NCBI GenBank assembly: GCA_019914945.1
Contig: CM034106.1
Coordinates: forward strand, 3,658,001 to 3,722,000
Direction of reading: 5' to 3'
From: Typha latifolia
Lineage: Eukaryota > Streptophyta > Magnoliopsida > Poales > Typhaceae
DNA: 64,000 bases
The position numbers and the translations under genes are program-made. The notes beneath the pieces were generated by a model. It was not told where the DNA came from and did no database searches. It saw only the letters and a program-made list of their open reading frames with translations. Positions 44,047 through 55,326 of the stretch are shown one piece after another; within the stretch, counting starts at the first letter, position 1, and each line of letters starts with the position of its first letter.

Positions 44047-44657
44047 TGCTAATCGACGGATTAGAGGAGGCTGACGATGAGATTGTAGATGAAGGTAAGG
44101 GCATGGCTGGGCAGCAAGGAGGAGTCGCTGAGGAGCGACCTATGGAGGACATGATGGTCGAGATCTCCCCCCACGCCTATTCCGGGACAGCCGCACCAAG
44201 GACTTTGAAGGTGAACGGTGTAATCAAGACATCTATAGTGAGAATCTTGATCGACACCGGGTCCACCCACAACTTCATTGATAAGAGGCTCCTTAAGAAT
44301 ATTGGGCTTGAATCGAAACCCACGAAAGGGTTCAACATGACAATTGGAGACGGCACCACATTGCGGGCAGATTTTATTTGTGGAGGTGTGGAGTTGAAGG
44401 TGCAAGGCCAATTCTTCACATTGGACCTTTATCCGTTGGTCTTGCGAGGTGCCAACATTATTTTGGGGACTCAATGGCTTCGAACCTTGGGGCCCGTGAC
44501 ATTTGATTTTACAAGTCTCACATTGACATTTTGGAGGAATGACCAGAGAGTGCTGCTGGATGGAAGTCAACCGCTGCTTGAACTTCCAAACGAAGGGGAC
44601 GCAAGGGAGCTCGCTTCTTTCTCGGCACCCACCTTTTCTTTCTTCTCAGATCTGTAG
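44034..44657 (+). CDS. Protease of G3, running into the RT-deletion joint
   Basis: 207 codons open. HAYSGTAAPRTLKVNG leads to the aspartic protease motif LIDTGSTHNFID with an intact Asp-Thr-Gly. NMTIGDGTTL and ANIILGTQWLRTLGPVTFDF follow, as usual in Reina-type elements. The last 30 residues (ELASFSAPTFSFFSDL) look like the linker that normally follows RNase H. The deletion joint therefore lies near 44575-44600 and is in frame. By homology this protease cuts Gag-Pol. Confidence 0.82.
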   Translation: MGSVMLIDGLEEADDEIVDEGKGMAGQQGGVAEERPMEDMMVEISPHAYSGTAAPRTLKVNGVIKTSIVRILIDTGSTHNFIDKRLLKNIGLESKPTKGFNMTIGDGTTLRADFICGGVELKVQGQFFTLDLYPLVLRGANIILGTQWLRTLGPVTFDFTSLTLTFWRNDQRVLLDGSQPLLELPNEGDARELASFSAPTFSFFSDL

Positions 44658-44689
44658 AGAACCAACACAGAGGATAGTGATCTGGTCTG

Positions 44690-45735
44690 ACTCATGGAGG
44701 AGCTGAGAGAGAACCCCTCAAGCCACCCCGAGCACGATGAGCGCGATGGGTTAGTACTAGAGCGCGGGCGGATCAAGGTACCCCGGAACGAAGAGCTACG
44801 GAGACTATTGATAGCACATTTCTATGATACTCCTATAGCAGGTCATGAAGGGGTATTACATTATTACATACCTACAAGCGGCTGGCCCAAAACTGTACAT
44901 GGACAGCGATGAAGATGGACGTGAAGAAGTATGTGCATGAATGTCAAATCTGCCAACGAGTCAAATCAGAGGCACTCAAGCCCAACGGACTGCTGCAACC
45001 ACTGTCTATACCAGAGGGTATTTGGGAGGACATCTCCATGGACTTCATCGAGGGGCTCCCAGAGGTTCGAGAACAATCGGTGGTGTCCGTTGTGGTGGAT
45101 AGACTGAGCAAATATGCTCATTTTATAGCATTGACACACCTGTTTTCAGCGAAAAAGGTTGCTGAAATTTTTGTTCGGGAAGTGGCGCGCTTGCATGGGA
45201 TGCTTAAAACGATCGTGTCAGACTGGGATCGCATCTTCATCAGCAAGTTTTGGTCCGAGTTCTTCAGATTGCAAGGGACTCAAATCAACCTTAGTTCAGC
45301 CTATCACCCCGAGATGGATGGCCAAACCGAGGTGGTGAATCGCGGACTAGAGCAATACTTGCGATGCTTTGTGGTGGATCGATCAAAGGATTGGGTCAAA
45401 TTTCTTCCAAGGGCCGAGTGGTCATACAATACCACTCATCACTCTAGCATTGGCATGACCCCTTTTGAGGCGGTTTGTGGGCGCACTCCCCCCTGTCTTG
45501 CGTGCCTACGATAGACTTGCGGCGGAGGATAGGACCGAGCTTGACTTGGAACTTGCTGATCAAGATAAAACCTTGAGACAACTCAAGATGCACCTAGCAA
45601 TAGCCCAAAATGTCATGAAGCAGACTCATGACAAAGGCCGGCATGAGCGAGAGTTTGAGGTGGATCAATTGGTGTTTGTTCGAGCTCAACCGTACCAGCA
45701 ATCCACATTGAGGCCAATTTTGAACTAGAAGTTGG
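44690..45735 (+). pseudogene. Integrase of G3
   Basis: After a stop at 44655-44657 the frame resumes with MEELRENPSSHPEHDERDGL. The HHCC zinc motif is HFYDTPIAGHEG, then HECQICQRVKSE (about 44940), with a shift between at about 44870-44910. The core (44909-45514) shows MDFIEGLPEV, a degraded SDWDRIFISKFW (normally SDRD) and QTEVVNRGLEQYL. A shift at about 45490 leads to the C-terminal HDKGRHEREFEVDQLVFV. Confidence 0.87.
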
Positions 45736-45761
45736 GTCACAAGTACTTTGATGCGTACTGA

Positions 45762-46073
45762 GTGCTACAACAAATTGGTCCAGTAGCTTATCGGTTGGAC
45801 TTACTTGAAGGAACCAGGATACATCCGGTCTTCCATGTATCGGCATTGAAGACCCAAATCGGACCTAACCATGTGGTGGGTTCTTCCTTACCTGAACCAA
45901 TTGAGGAAGAGGGCCCCACTGAACCGGTCCAAGTCATAGGCCGCAGGAGAAGATGCCATGGATCCAGATTGGAGACTGAAGTGTTGATTGAGTGGCTGGG
46001 CAAACCTACTGACGAGTCTACATGGGAGCTAGAGTCAGATATCCTAGATCACTTCCAAAATTTTAAACCTTGA
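45762..46073 (+). pseudogene. GPY/F-like and chromodomain end of G3 integrase
   Basis: LQQIGPVAYRLDLLEGTRIH, FHVSALKTQIG, then VLIEWLGKPTDESTWELESD and the end NFKP before TGA. Separated from the rest of integrase by a stop near 45728. Same type as 36587-36876. Confidence 0.85.
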
Positions 46074-46100
46074 GGACAAGGTTGCGGAAGCGTGGTGGAT

Positions 46101-46949
46101 TGATACAATTCAAACTTCACCGATGTCGTCTCGAGCATGGATTCACGTTAGGAGTGTCTTTATTTCTTGTTTTTAAATTTAATTTCTAAGAAAATAAGTT
46201 TTTTGTAAATCGCGTTCGAACGCGGTTATGAACACGGTTGCGAACAGGTTGTGAGAGTGTGTATTGTGCGTTCGAACGCACTATGAACGCCTGCATTGCG
46301 TTCGCAAATCCAGAGAAATTAACCACGGTCGGGCGCGTTCGAACGTAGTCGGCGAAATTGGTTTGTTTAGGGTTAATTTTGAGTCGTTTGGTTAGCCTCT
46401 AAAAGGGATGTGGATGGCAACCAAAAGATGATTATTGAAGAATTGAGTTTTGCCTTGCCTCCTTCGTCTTCTTCGCTCTCATTTTCTCAATCCCCGGCGA
46501 TGCCGCTTCTAAACTCCTTCGACCGGCCAATCACCCTAGACCCTTAGGGGCGGCCCTCTCATTTCCCTTCTTCCAATCTATCCAACAATTGCCCTAACTA
46601 TTCTATCAACCATAACCTTTCCATCATCACTTTTAATTGGTGCCATCCCACAAACGCCGGTCCACCTCCAACCACCTTCATCCTAAGATCTCGTGCCTCC
46701 ATCCACAGATCCTAAATAGACCACCTTGATATTTTTCCACTAATCGGACAATATCTCGAGATCCCCACATTTGATTCACCTAAAACTTGATTTGTTGGAA
46801 AGTTATTTTCTGGGCTACAACATATTCAAATTTCACGTTGATCCGATGGCCACATCTTTTGGGATCTTATTTCAAAGTTTCGTACTAAATCTAGTCTAGA
46901 TAAAAGAATTGGAAGAGATCGAACCTTAGCCTAAGGGGAGATCATATCA
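46101..46949 (+). repeat. 3' LTR of G3
   Basis: 849 bp, TGATACAATT...GATCATATCA, about 100 bp shorter than the 5' LTR because part of the palindrome cluster (46208-46350) is missing. Confidence 0.92.
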
Positions 46950-47111
46950 CACCACTCCAAAACCCAAATGCAAACAAATATGATGAGACTTCAAAGATGC
47001 CAAACAATTGTCTCCACCAATGCAAAGCGAGTGAGTGTACTATGCCAATGCCAAGTAGTCAAACATGCAAATACTTGGTCAAGTCCAAACAATGTTGGAC
47101 CTTGACCCCCG

Positions 47112-47957
47112 TCATAACTGCACTGTCATCATGAACAACCAAAAGTGCATATGCCATTCTGTTAGTACACCGTGCAAACTTCTGGGCCTTTTTCTTCTCG
47201 GTCTACTAACTGCAATTAATTTTCCTTTCTGTAAAATTTTCTGAGCTGAGGTCTCCACCTTATGCGAACTTGAGTCTCCTACATCCAAATTTGTAGACTT
47301 TAGCGGAGCACTAAGGATTTCATTCTCCACCTGCTGTGAAAAGTCTTTGCTTATGTCATTCTGCCAAATTCTTCGATTCAAAATAGAAGACTCTCTAAAA
47401 GTTACAATTCTCTTGGAGACCTCATTCTTCAAATTTGGGCTTTGTGATTCATGACCATGTTTGCCTTTCACAATCTTGCCCTGCAAAAAATACAAATTCA
47501 TTTTCCGAAAGCCTTTCATCACAACTCGAATTCCCAATGCAATTTTCAAAGTTCCATCTATCATTGTGATTGTGAAGCCTTTGGATTCCAATGCACTCAA
47601 TGAGATGAGATTCTTCTTCAAATGAGGGACATATCGTACCCCTATCAACTCTCTCACTGATCCATCATGCAACTGTAAACGAACTATGCCAGTTCCTTCA
47701 ATTTTATAGGTATTATCGTTACCCATAAAAACAATGCCATTGCTCAGTTCTTCAAAAGTGCAAAACCAATCTTGATGAGAACACATATGATAAGTGCAAC
47801 CCGAATCCAAAATCCACTCATCTGTATGACATGGTACAGATGAACTACTAAGTGCAATATCGAGATCCAAATCATCAAACTCATCTTCAAGATCTGCCAC
47901 ATTTGCCTTTCCCTTCTGCTGATCATTGCCACATTCCAAAGTTATTGGTGCCATCAA
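47112..47957 (-). CDS. Shortened protease-containing ORF of the Tork-like element (281 aa)
   Basis: Open from the ATG at 47957 (MMAPITLECGNDQQ). It keeps the gag end (KGKANVADLEDEFDD) and the copia aspartic protease: WILDSGCTYHMC, FMGNDNTYKIEGTG, RYVPHLKKNLISLSALE. It then passes into a segment with IVTFRESSILN, like the C-terminal linker of copia integrase, and a basic tail. The integrase core, RT and RNase H are gone, yet the joints stay in frame. The gag N-terminus (KFDIEKFDG, about 47945-47980 in another frame) is also cut down. Whether the ORF is expressed is unknown. Confidence 0.72.
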   Translation of the reverse strand: MMAPITLECGNDQQKGKANVADLEDEFDDLDLDIALSSSSVPCHTDEWILDSGCTYHMCSHQDWFCTFEELSNGIVFMGNDNTYKIEGTGIVRLQLHDGSVRELIGVRYVPHLKKNLISLSALESKGFTITMIDGTLKIALGIRVVMKGFRKMNLYFLQGKIVKGKHGHESQSPNLKNEVSKRIVTFRESSILNRRIWQNDISKDFSQQVENEILSAPLKSTNLDVGDSSSHKVETSAQKILQKGKLIAVSRPRRKRPRSLHGVLTEWHMHFWLFMMTVQL

Positions 47958-48090
47958 ATTTCTCTATGTCAAATTTTGCATTTGAAATAAGTTTCCCCAA
48001 TTTGGATGATCCCGACATATTTCCAAATCAATGCTATCCCCAAATTTAGAGCTATCCCCAAATTCAAAGCCATAGGTTTGAGACATTGAA

Positions 48091-48102
48091 GCTCTGATAC
48101 CA
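48091..48102 (-). other. Primer binding site of the Tork-like element
   Basis: TGGTATCAGAGC on the minus strand, perfect initiator-tRNA-Met complement, a few bases inside the 5' LTR. Confidence 0.92.
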
Positions 48103-48108
48103 AATTTT

Positions 48109-48573
48109 TGTGCAAATACTCAAATGGGTGAGGGAAGCAGAAACAAAATCCTTCACCCTCAAACAAATCCAAATAGAATAGCAATAATTTGGGGCAAACC
48201 AAATATTAGCAAACCTAATATCAATATCAATGTGAGAACTCCAAATGCAAGATGCTAGTTGTAGAGAACTTCAAATACCCAAGGTAATCACAAATATGAA
48301 CACCAAATCAATGCAAACCATAAAGAGAAAAGAGAGAGAGACACAATTTACGTGGTTCATCGATGTGCCTACATCCACGATCAGAGTAATCTTCAATCCA
48401 CTATGCAAATCTTTAAATACAAAGAGATTATAACTCTAATCTCTCTCTAAACAATAATGGCTCTCCCCTACAAACTTTTCTCTCTTGCAAAATACCCACA
48501 CAAAACCCTAAAACCCAACATTTCTATTTATAGGGCCGGTTCAGATTGGGATTTTCCACGTCACATTCGAACG
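48109..48573 (-). repeat. 5' LTR of the Tork-like element, inner part
   Basis: Matches 40810-41275 closely. It is cut at 48573 by element C; the outer part of the LTR resumes at 55327. Confidence 0.85.
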
Positions 48574-48963
48574 TGAAAAACCCCTAGACACAAGTATGTA
48601 TCTAAATACTAGGCAATGATAACACTCATTCGCTTAAGTAAAAGTCCGTAGAAATATTAAGAACGAAAACAGAGATGAACGCCAAGATTTTAACGTGCAA
48701 AAACCCAAATGGGAAAAAACCACGGATCCAAACTTAGATCAAAACCAATCATTAGAATAGTAGCAGTTACAAGACTGACTCACAAAACAACCCGTTGATC
48801 AAAATGACTTTGTTCTTCTCAATCTTACTCGCTAGAATCCACGATTCACTGCTTCTCGTGATTGAAGTCCAACCTCAGTAACCCTCGAGATTGATCTTTC
48901 GTCTAGATAACCCTTAAGACGAAATATTAACTTTTTAATGATGAGTGGAACCTTGTTAGTTGA
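48574..48963 (-). repeat. 3' LTR stub of element C
   Basis: The last 390 bp of a Sirevirus-like LTR on the minus strand, ending TTTTTCA at 48574. It is broken off at 48963 inside the LTR at GTTAGTTGAA. Confidence 0.85.
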
Positions 48964-49612
48964 AAGGCCTGCTACTCATGCACATAAGATTATTGTCACG
49001 GCTAGTGAACAAGATGGAAACATTAGAAAATAAAAGGGACAAATGTTTACATTCAAGGATCCAAGTATGAATTCCAAGGGATTTCTTCTGCGTTGGTAGT
49101 CTTAAAGGCATTCATCATATTGTGGCAGTACGAAAAGATAATCGCCTTCCACCTATATGATAGGTTACGGAACAATTCCTTCAAGATCTAAATTTATTAC
49201 ACGAAGCAATCCGCACCACCGAGAGAAAATATTCATCAAATATTCTCTCATAGTCAAAAAATTATAAAGCCAAGTTGGATATGTTAAAAATTGGCTCAAA
49301 TTTAATTTCAGCAAAAAATTCAGCAAGTATCAGTATTTCTGTGCCATGCGTTCGAACGGGCCCTAGGGGCATTCAAACACGGGACACAGCCAGAGAGCAA
49401 TCCGTGATGCAGGCATTCGAATGGCCCCAACCATGTTCGAACGCGAGCCAACCCAAGAGCAGCTATTTCTGCAGGCATTCGAACGGGGCTTTGGTGTTCG
49501 CCAGTCTGCATTTGCACTCGGTGCATTCGAACGCGCCCACCGAGCGTTCGAACGCCCCTTTGGTTCTGCTGCTTTGATATGTGCGCGTTCGAACGCGCCT
49601 CCGAGGGCGTTC

Positions 49613-50223
49613 TGTTAGGTTTTTATTTGTTGGCAATTGTCTACAAAATATTCTAAGTGTATTTTTTTCATGTATATGAGCTTTACACAAGTCTAAAATA
49701 TCTCTGGTTTGAAGAATTGCAAGATTATTGGACTTTCGTGAGTACGGATAAGACTTGGATTTGGCTCTATCTTGGAGATCATATATAAGGATTGTGATGC
49801 CCTATCTCTAGGGTGGTTGAAGAAGCATTATTGAAAGAGACTTCTTGAGGCTACATCGGTTCTTCAACTAACAAGGTTCCACTCATCATTAAAAAGTTAA
49901 TCTTTCATCTTAAGGGTTATCTAGACGAAAGATTAATCTCGAGGGTTACTGAGGTTGGACTTCAATCACGAGAAGCAGTGAATCGTGGGTTCTAGCGAGC
50001 AAGACTGAATTGTGAGTCAATCTTGTAACTGCTACTATTCTAGTGATTGGTTTTGATCCGAGTTTGGATCCGTCGTTTTTTCCCATTTGGGTTTTTCCAC
50101 GTTAAAATCTTGGCGTTCATCTCTGCTTTCGTTCGTAATATTTTTATGGACTTTTACTTAAGCGAACGAGTATTATCATTGCCTAGTATTTAGATACATA
50201 CTTGTGTCTAGGAGTTTTTTTCA
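49613..50223 (+). repeat. Array-less Sirevirus-like LTR in the left arm
   Basis: 611 bp, TGTTAGG...TTTTTTTCA. The whole palindrome array is deleted; the joint is at GATTATTGGACTTTCG (about 49732). TATATAA is at 49782-49788. The outer end abuts the inverted Tork-like LTR copy. Confidence 0.85.
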
Positions 50224-50271
50224 ATTGGTATCAGAGCAGGTTCTCTCACCTTTGAGAGAGATCAGATAGGC

Positions 50272-50634
50272 ATGAATTTTCATAGAGATGGACCATCATC
50301 TATTAGACCTCCTATCCTAGATGGATCAAATTATAGATATTAGAAAGCTAGGATGAGAGCTTACTTGAAGTCTATAGATGAACGAGTATGGTTTGTCGTT
50401 GTGAACGGTTGGAGTCCACCAATGTACATGGTGGATGATAAACTTGCTGATAAACCGATAGAATCATGGGATAGGTTAGACTATGAAAAAGTTGGATGGA
50501 ATAGCAAGGGAATAAATACAATTTTTAGTTGTGTTTCCTCGGAATAATTTAGAAGAATCTCTACTTGTGAGATAGCAAAACAAGCTTGGACGATCTTAGA
50601 AATTACTCACAAAGGAACTATGGCTGTAAAACTT
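50272..50634 (+). pseudogene. gag N-terminus in the left arm, truncated
   Basis: Starts MNFHRDGPSSIRPPILDGSN, with a TAG at 50341 replacing tryptophan and another stop at about 50548. It stops being gag at GTAAAACTTT (50634), where minus-strand spacer sequence of the element begins. Confidence 0.82.
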
Positions 50635-51436
50635 TGCGTTTGAACGCCCCTTTTTTTTAAGTAAAAAATCTAAGAAAAAATCAAAAAATCTTTTTGGAGA
50701 TGCACCTCTAAAAATTCAAAATAGATTTAAGACATAGAATATGACAATCGAATGAAATAAGTCATACACAGATCAATCAAATCATCAAAAGCATATTATA
50801 ATCAATTCTAATGCATCACTCAAAATTAAATTAATCTTGATTGATCATAACAATATACATATGTAAGGTGAGCATAGATAACATAAAATATTCTTCTTAA
50901 ATAAACTTTCCTATTTAAACAATGATACAACAGAGTAGTCAAACCAACTTAGTATTTAAATTTGCACTTTTCGACTTATTCTCCATAACCGAACAGGAAT
51001 TTTTCTTGTAATATTTTTTATACATAAACCATATAGGTGCAATGATGGCTTTCACACATGAGTAGGTAGCCATTTTCTTTCAGTACATATCAAACAATGT
51101 GCAAGAAGATATTCACAAATATCGAAAATTTTATTTAATTTGCAAGCAATGTATTGAGTCAAACTAGACTCTAAACAAGATGGCTTTCACACAAACTCAT
51201 TGTACCCTTTTTCATTGATTTTTTATGAACACATTTATGATGACTAAGCATGAGGTCAAACTGTGCAAATCAACGTCAATAGTGAGCTATTTAAAAAAAA
51301 ATTTAGGACAAAAACTCTTGACAAATCTGGAACTAAAACCGAAGAAAAGTTCAGAGTAAAGAAAAACTAAAAAGAAATGAAAAGAAATAATAAAAAAAAC
51401 ACGCAAACCAAACCAAAAAAAAAAATCAATCCAAAG
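50635..51436 (-). other. Post-pol spacer of element C
   Basis: Reverse complement of the B spacer from about 22217 down to 21223. It starts with a palindrome copy (GCGTTTGAACGC) and includes the conserved GGGCTAC/GAAAGCC pair (about 51045-51220), with a 100 bp deletion near 51300. Confidence 0.75.
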
Positions 51437-52940
51437 CACAAATCCCTAAAGAAGTACGAAGATACTCAAATCTCTGTAAATCTAAAGATTTTGTAAATAG
51501 ATCACCCAACTGTTTCTCGGTCTCAACATATTCTAGTGTTATTGTTTTGTCTTCAACTAACTCGCGTATAAAATGATGTCGGATATCAATATGTTTTGTA
51601 TGCGAGTGTTGAACAGGATTTTCGATATATTAATAGCACTCATGTTGTCATAATAAAGCACCATAGTATCTTGTTCAATGCCGTAATCTTTGACCATCTA
51701 TTTCATCCATAGTAACTGAGAACAACAACTTCCCGCTGCAATGTATTCGGCTTCCGCAGTAGATAAAAATATCGAGTTTTGTTTCTTACTGTGCCAAGCA
51801 ACCAGATTGTTTCCAATATAAAAATATCCACCTGAGGTACTTTTTCTTTCATCACATGAACCTGCCCAATCAGAATCCGTGTATCCAGATATGATAGCTC
51901 CCGAATCATACATAAACCAGATACCTAAGTTAACTGTGCCACCGACATATTTTATAATACGTTTCACAGCAAACAAATGTGTCTCCTTAGGTTCAGACTG
52001 AAACCTAGCACATACACCGACACTAAATGCAATGTCTAGTTTACTAGCGAGTTAAGTACAAAAGACTACCAATCATGCTCCTATACGATTGTCGATCAAC
52101 ACTTTTTCCTGAAATATCCTTACCTAGTTTGGTAGTTGTACTCATAGGAGTTCTAGCATGTTTTGCATTTTCTAAACCGAATTTAGTCACAAGATCCTTA
52201 GAATACTTGGTTTGAGCGATAAATATCCCTCTTTCCAACTGAGTAATTAGAAGTCTCAAAAAGAACTTCAACTCACCCATCATGCTCATCTCAAAATGAC
52301 TATGCATAAGATCTGCAAACTCCTTAGCTAATGATCGACTCGTTGCCCCGAAGACAATGTCATCCACATATATTTGTGCCACAACTAAACTCTTGTTTGA
52401 CCGTTTAATTAACAATGTCTTGTCCACTCCCCCTCGAGTGAACCCCACATCCACTAAAAAAGTGGTCAACTTCTCATACCAAGCTCTTGGAGCTTGTTTT
52501 AGCCCGTAGAGGGCCTTTTTCAGAATAAACTCATGAGAAGGAAATTTTTGATCTTCAAACCCTTTTGGTTGTTCCACATAAACATCTTCATTCAGAGTAC
52601 CATTTAAAAAAGCACTTTTAACGTCCATTTGAAACAATTTAAATTTTAAATGACAAGGAATAGCAAGCAGTATACGAATAGATTATAATCTAGCAACAGG
52701 AGCAAATGTCTCATAAAAATCTATACCCTCAACCTGAGTATATCCCTGTGCTATGAGTCTAGCTTTATTTCGAACTATATTACTATGTTCATCACTTTTA
52801 TTCTTGTAAATCCATTTTGTTCCAATGACGTTCACATTCTTAGGTCTAGGAACTAAATACCAAACATCATTCCTAGAAAATTGCTCTAATTCCTCGTGCA
52901 TAGCATTAACCCAAGAATCGTCTAACAATGCTTCCTTCAC
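51437..52940 (-). pseudogene. RT and RNase H of element C, broken
   Basis: 52044-52637 keeps [20 protein letters not shown] and YVDDIVFGA. 52683-52940 keeps the RT fingers ([17 protein letters not shown]). 51698-51976 keeps RNase H with STAEAEYIA. Frame breaks at about 52040 and 52660, plus the RNase H end, show decay. Confidence 0.87.
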
Positions 52941-52974
52941 ATTTTTAGGTTCAAAAGAAGATGTATAACAAGTA

Positions 52975-53456
52975 AATTATAACATTAGCAGATTCCATAA
53001 CAGTAGAAGTGTCAAGATTAAATACTCTGTAGGCTCTACTATTATTCGAATACCCCAAGAAGATGGCTTCGCTACTTCTAATGTCAAATTTAGTCAAATA
53101 TTCTCGATCACGCAAGATATAACATTTACTACCATAACTCGAAAATATTTAACACTAAGTTTCTTACCTTTCCAGATTTCATAAGTAGTCATTTTTGTAC
53201 CTGGTCTTAGATAAATACGATTTATCACATGTACCGCTGTATTGACCACCTCCACCCAAAATCTTTGAGTAACCTTTTTAGCGTGAAAGGCAACCCAGGT
53301 ATATCTGGAGTAATCATCGACCATTAAGAATATATAGCGTTTACCTCCAAGACTTCTCATTTTTGTTGAACCCATCAAGTCCATGTGAACTAATTGAAGC
53401 ACACGGTCGGTGGTAGCTGCATTTACCTTCTTGTCTGAAATCTTAGTTGGTAACAT
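52975..53456 (-). pseudogene. Integrase remnant of element C with internal deletion
   Basis: Reads VHMDLMGSTK and VDDYSRYTWVAF, then jumps to HAKKVTQRFW, losing the catalytic middle of the core (about 260 bp). On the upstream side it is fused to a gag segment (DMLPTKISDKK), with protease and the zinc motif deleted. Confidence 0.82.
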
Positions 53457-54210
53457 ATCCTGATCATCTGTACTATCAGTATCAACAACAGAATCGATAT
53501 TAAGTAGAGGAGAGGCAAAAGCAACAAAGTTTTCTTCGTCTTTTCCAGAATCATCATCAGATTCATCTAAGTCATCTCAAGTAACTTTCATAGCTTTACC
53601 CTTCTTCTTAAGGCGATTAGGGCATTCTTGTGCTATGTGTCCAAAACCAGAACATTCAAAACATCAAACTTTATTCTCAAAATTCTTATTTTTCTGTTTG
53701 ACACTGTTGTTGCTCACACCTATATTTGAACTCGTAATATTCTTCTTTTTCATAAAGGCTTTGCTTTTCTCAAGTTTTTCAGCATTCAACTTGTTTGGCT
53801 TTCGAAACTAGTAGTCAACCTTTGAAGTTTAGAAAGTTTTACAGCCATAGTTTCTTCATGAGTAGTTTCTAAGATCGTCCAAGCTTCTTTTGCTATCTCA
53901 CAAGTAGAAATTCTTCTAAATTCTTCCGAGGAAATACAACTAAAAATTGCATTTATTGCCTTGCTATTCCATCCAACTTTTTTATAGTCTGACCTATCCC
54001 ATGACTCTATTGGTTTATCAACAAGTTTATCATCCACCATGTACATTGGTGGACTCCAACCGTTCACAACGGCAAACCATACTCATTCATCTATAGACTT
54101 CAAGTAAGCTCTCATCCTAGCTTTCCAATATCTATAATTTGATCCATCTAGGATAGGAGGTCTAATAGATAATGGTCCATCTCTATGAAAATCTATGCCT
54201 ATTTGATTTC
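53457..54210 (-). pseudogene. gag remnant of element C with internal deletion
   Basis: Minus-strand gag pieces: the N-terminal part (MNGWSPPMYMVDD, ISTCEIAKEAWTILE) and, after a deletion at about 53805, the zinc-knuckle part with one cysteine altered. The start codon at about 54196 is ATA where A and B have ATG. Confidence 0.8.
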
Positions 54211-54231
54211 TCTCAAAGAGTGAGAGAACCT

Positions 54232-54243
54232 GCTCTGATACCA
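54232..54243 (-). other. Primer binding site of element C (right arm)
   Basis: TGGTATCAGAGC on the minus strand, two bases inside the LTR. The mirrored site in the left arm is at 50226-50237. Confidence 0.92.
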
Positions 54244-54245
54244 AT

Positions 54246-55326
54246 TGAAAAACCCCTAGACACAAGTATGTATCTAAATACTAGGCAATGATAATACTCG
54301 TTCGCTTAAGTAAAAGTCCGTAGAAATATTAAGAACGAAAGCAGATATGAACACCAAGATTTTAACATTGAAAAACCCAAACGAGAAAAAACCACGGATC
54401 CAAACTCGAATCAAAACCAATCACTAGAATAGTAGCAGTTACAAGATTAACTCACAAAACAACCCATCGATCCAAACGACTTTGTTTTTCTCAGTCTTGC
54501 TTGCTAGAACCCACGATTCATTGCTTCTTGTGATTGAAGTCCAACCTTAGTAACCCTCGAGATTAATCTTTCGTCTAGATAACCCTTAAGACGAAAGATT
54601 AACTTTTTAATGATGAGTGGAGCATTGTTAGTTGAAGAACCGATGTAGCCTCAAGAAGTCTCCTTCAATAATGCTTCTTCAACCACCCTAGAGATAGGGC
54701 ATCACAATCCTTATATATGATCTCCAAGATAGAGCCAAATCCAAGTCTTATCCGTACTCACGAAAGTCCAATTTTATCAAACTTCGTTGGTGCGTTCGAA
54801 CACGACCCGAGTGCGTTCGAACAGCATGACTTGATCTCAAGTGCGTTTGAACGGGCCCGAGTGCGTTCGAACGCGACAACTTGAATTCTTCAGGTTGCGT
54901 TCGAACGCGTTTGTGAACGCAGCTCTCGGACTGTGTGAACGCAGTACCCGCGTTCGAACGCGTTTATGAACGTGGCTCTCTGTCTGTGTGAATGCAGATT
55001 CCGCGTTCGAACGCGTTTATGAATGCGGCTCTCTGTCTGTGTGAACGCAGATTCCGCGTTCAAACGCGTTTGTGAACGCGGCTCTCTGTCTATGTGAACG
55101 CAGATTCCGCGTTCAAATGTGTTTTTGAACGCAGTTCTCTATCTGTGTGAATGCAGATTCCGCGTTCGAACGCGTTTGTGAACGCGGTGTGAACTCAACT
55201 GCTTTTCTCCAATAATCTTGCAATTATTCAAACCAGAGATATTTTAGACTTGTGTAAAGCTCATATACATGAAAAAATACACTTAGAATATTTTGTACAC
55301 AATTGCCAACAAATAAAAACCTAACA
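54246..55326 (-). repeat. 5' LTR of element C
   Basis: 1081 bp, with about six palindrome-bearing units (54893-55190) and TATATAA at 54711-54717. Start TGTTAGG at 55326. Confidence 0.9.

Larger units (their letters stand above)
41748..46949 (+). mobile_element. Reina-like Ty3/gypsy element G3 lacking RT and RNase H
   Basis: 5.2 kb, with a perfect target duplication CACCA (41743-41747, 46950-46954). LTRs start TGATAC and end GTATCA/ATATCA. Contents: gag, protease, integrase, chromodomain-type end. The whole RT-RNase H segment, about 2 kb in G2, is absent, and the flanking frame is open across the joint. It would depend on another element to move. It lies in the internal region of the Tork-like element. 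Confidence 0.93.
48964..50634 (+). repeat. Left arm of a large inverted duplication
   Basis: Reverse-complement match to 53833-55975. It holds 318 bp of LTR G1 flank (48964-49281), the outer Tork-like LTR (49282-49612), a Sirevirus-like LTR (49613-50223), primer site (50226-50237) and gag start. It is shorter than the right arm mainly because the LTR repeat array is missing. Confidence 0.85.
48574..55326 (-). mobile_element. Sirevirus-like copia element C, rearranged
   Basis: Sits in the 5' LTR of the Tork-like element with likely target duplication GAACG/GAACA. From left to right: 3' LTR stub (48574-48963, minus), an inverted copy of the opposite end (48964-50634, plus), spacer, RNase H, RT, deleted integrase and gag (50635-54240, minus), primer site, 5' LTR (54246-55326, minus). 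ORF3 and most of the 3' LTR are missing. The inverted arms are described separately. Confidence 0.82.
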
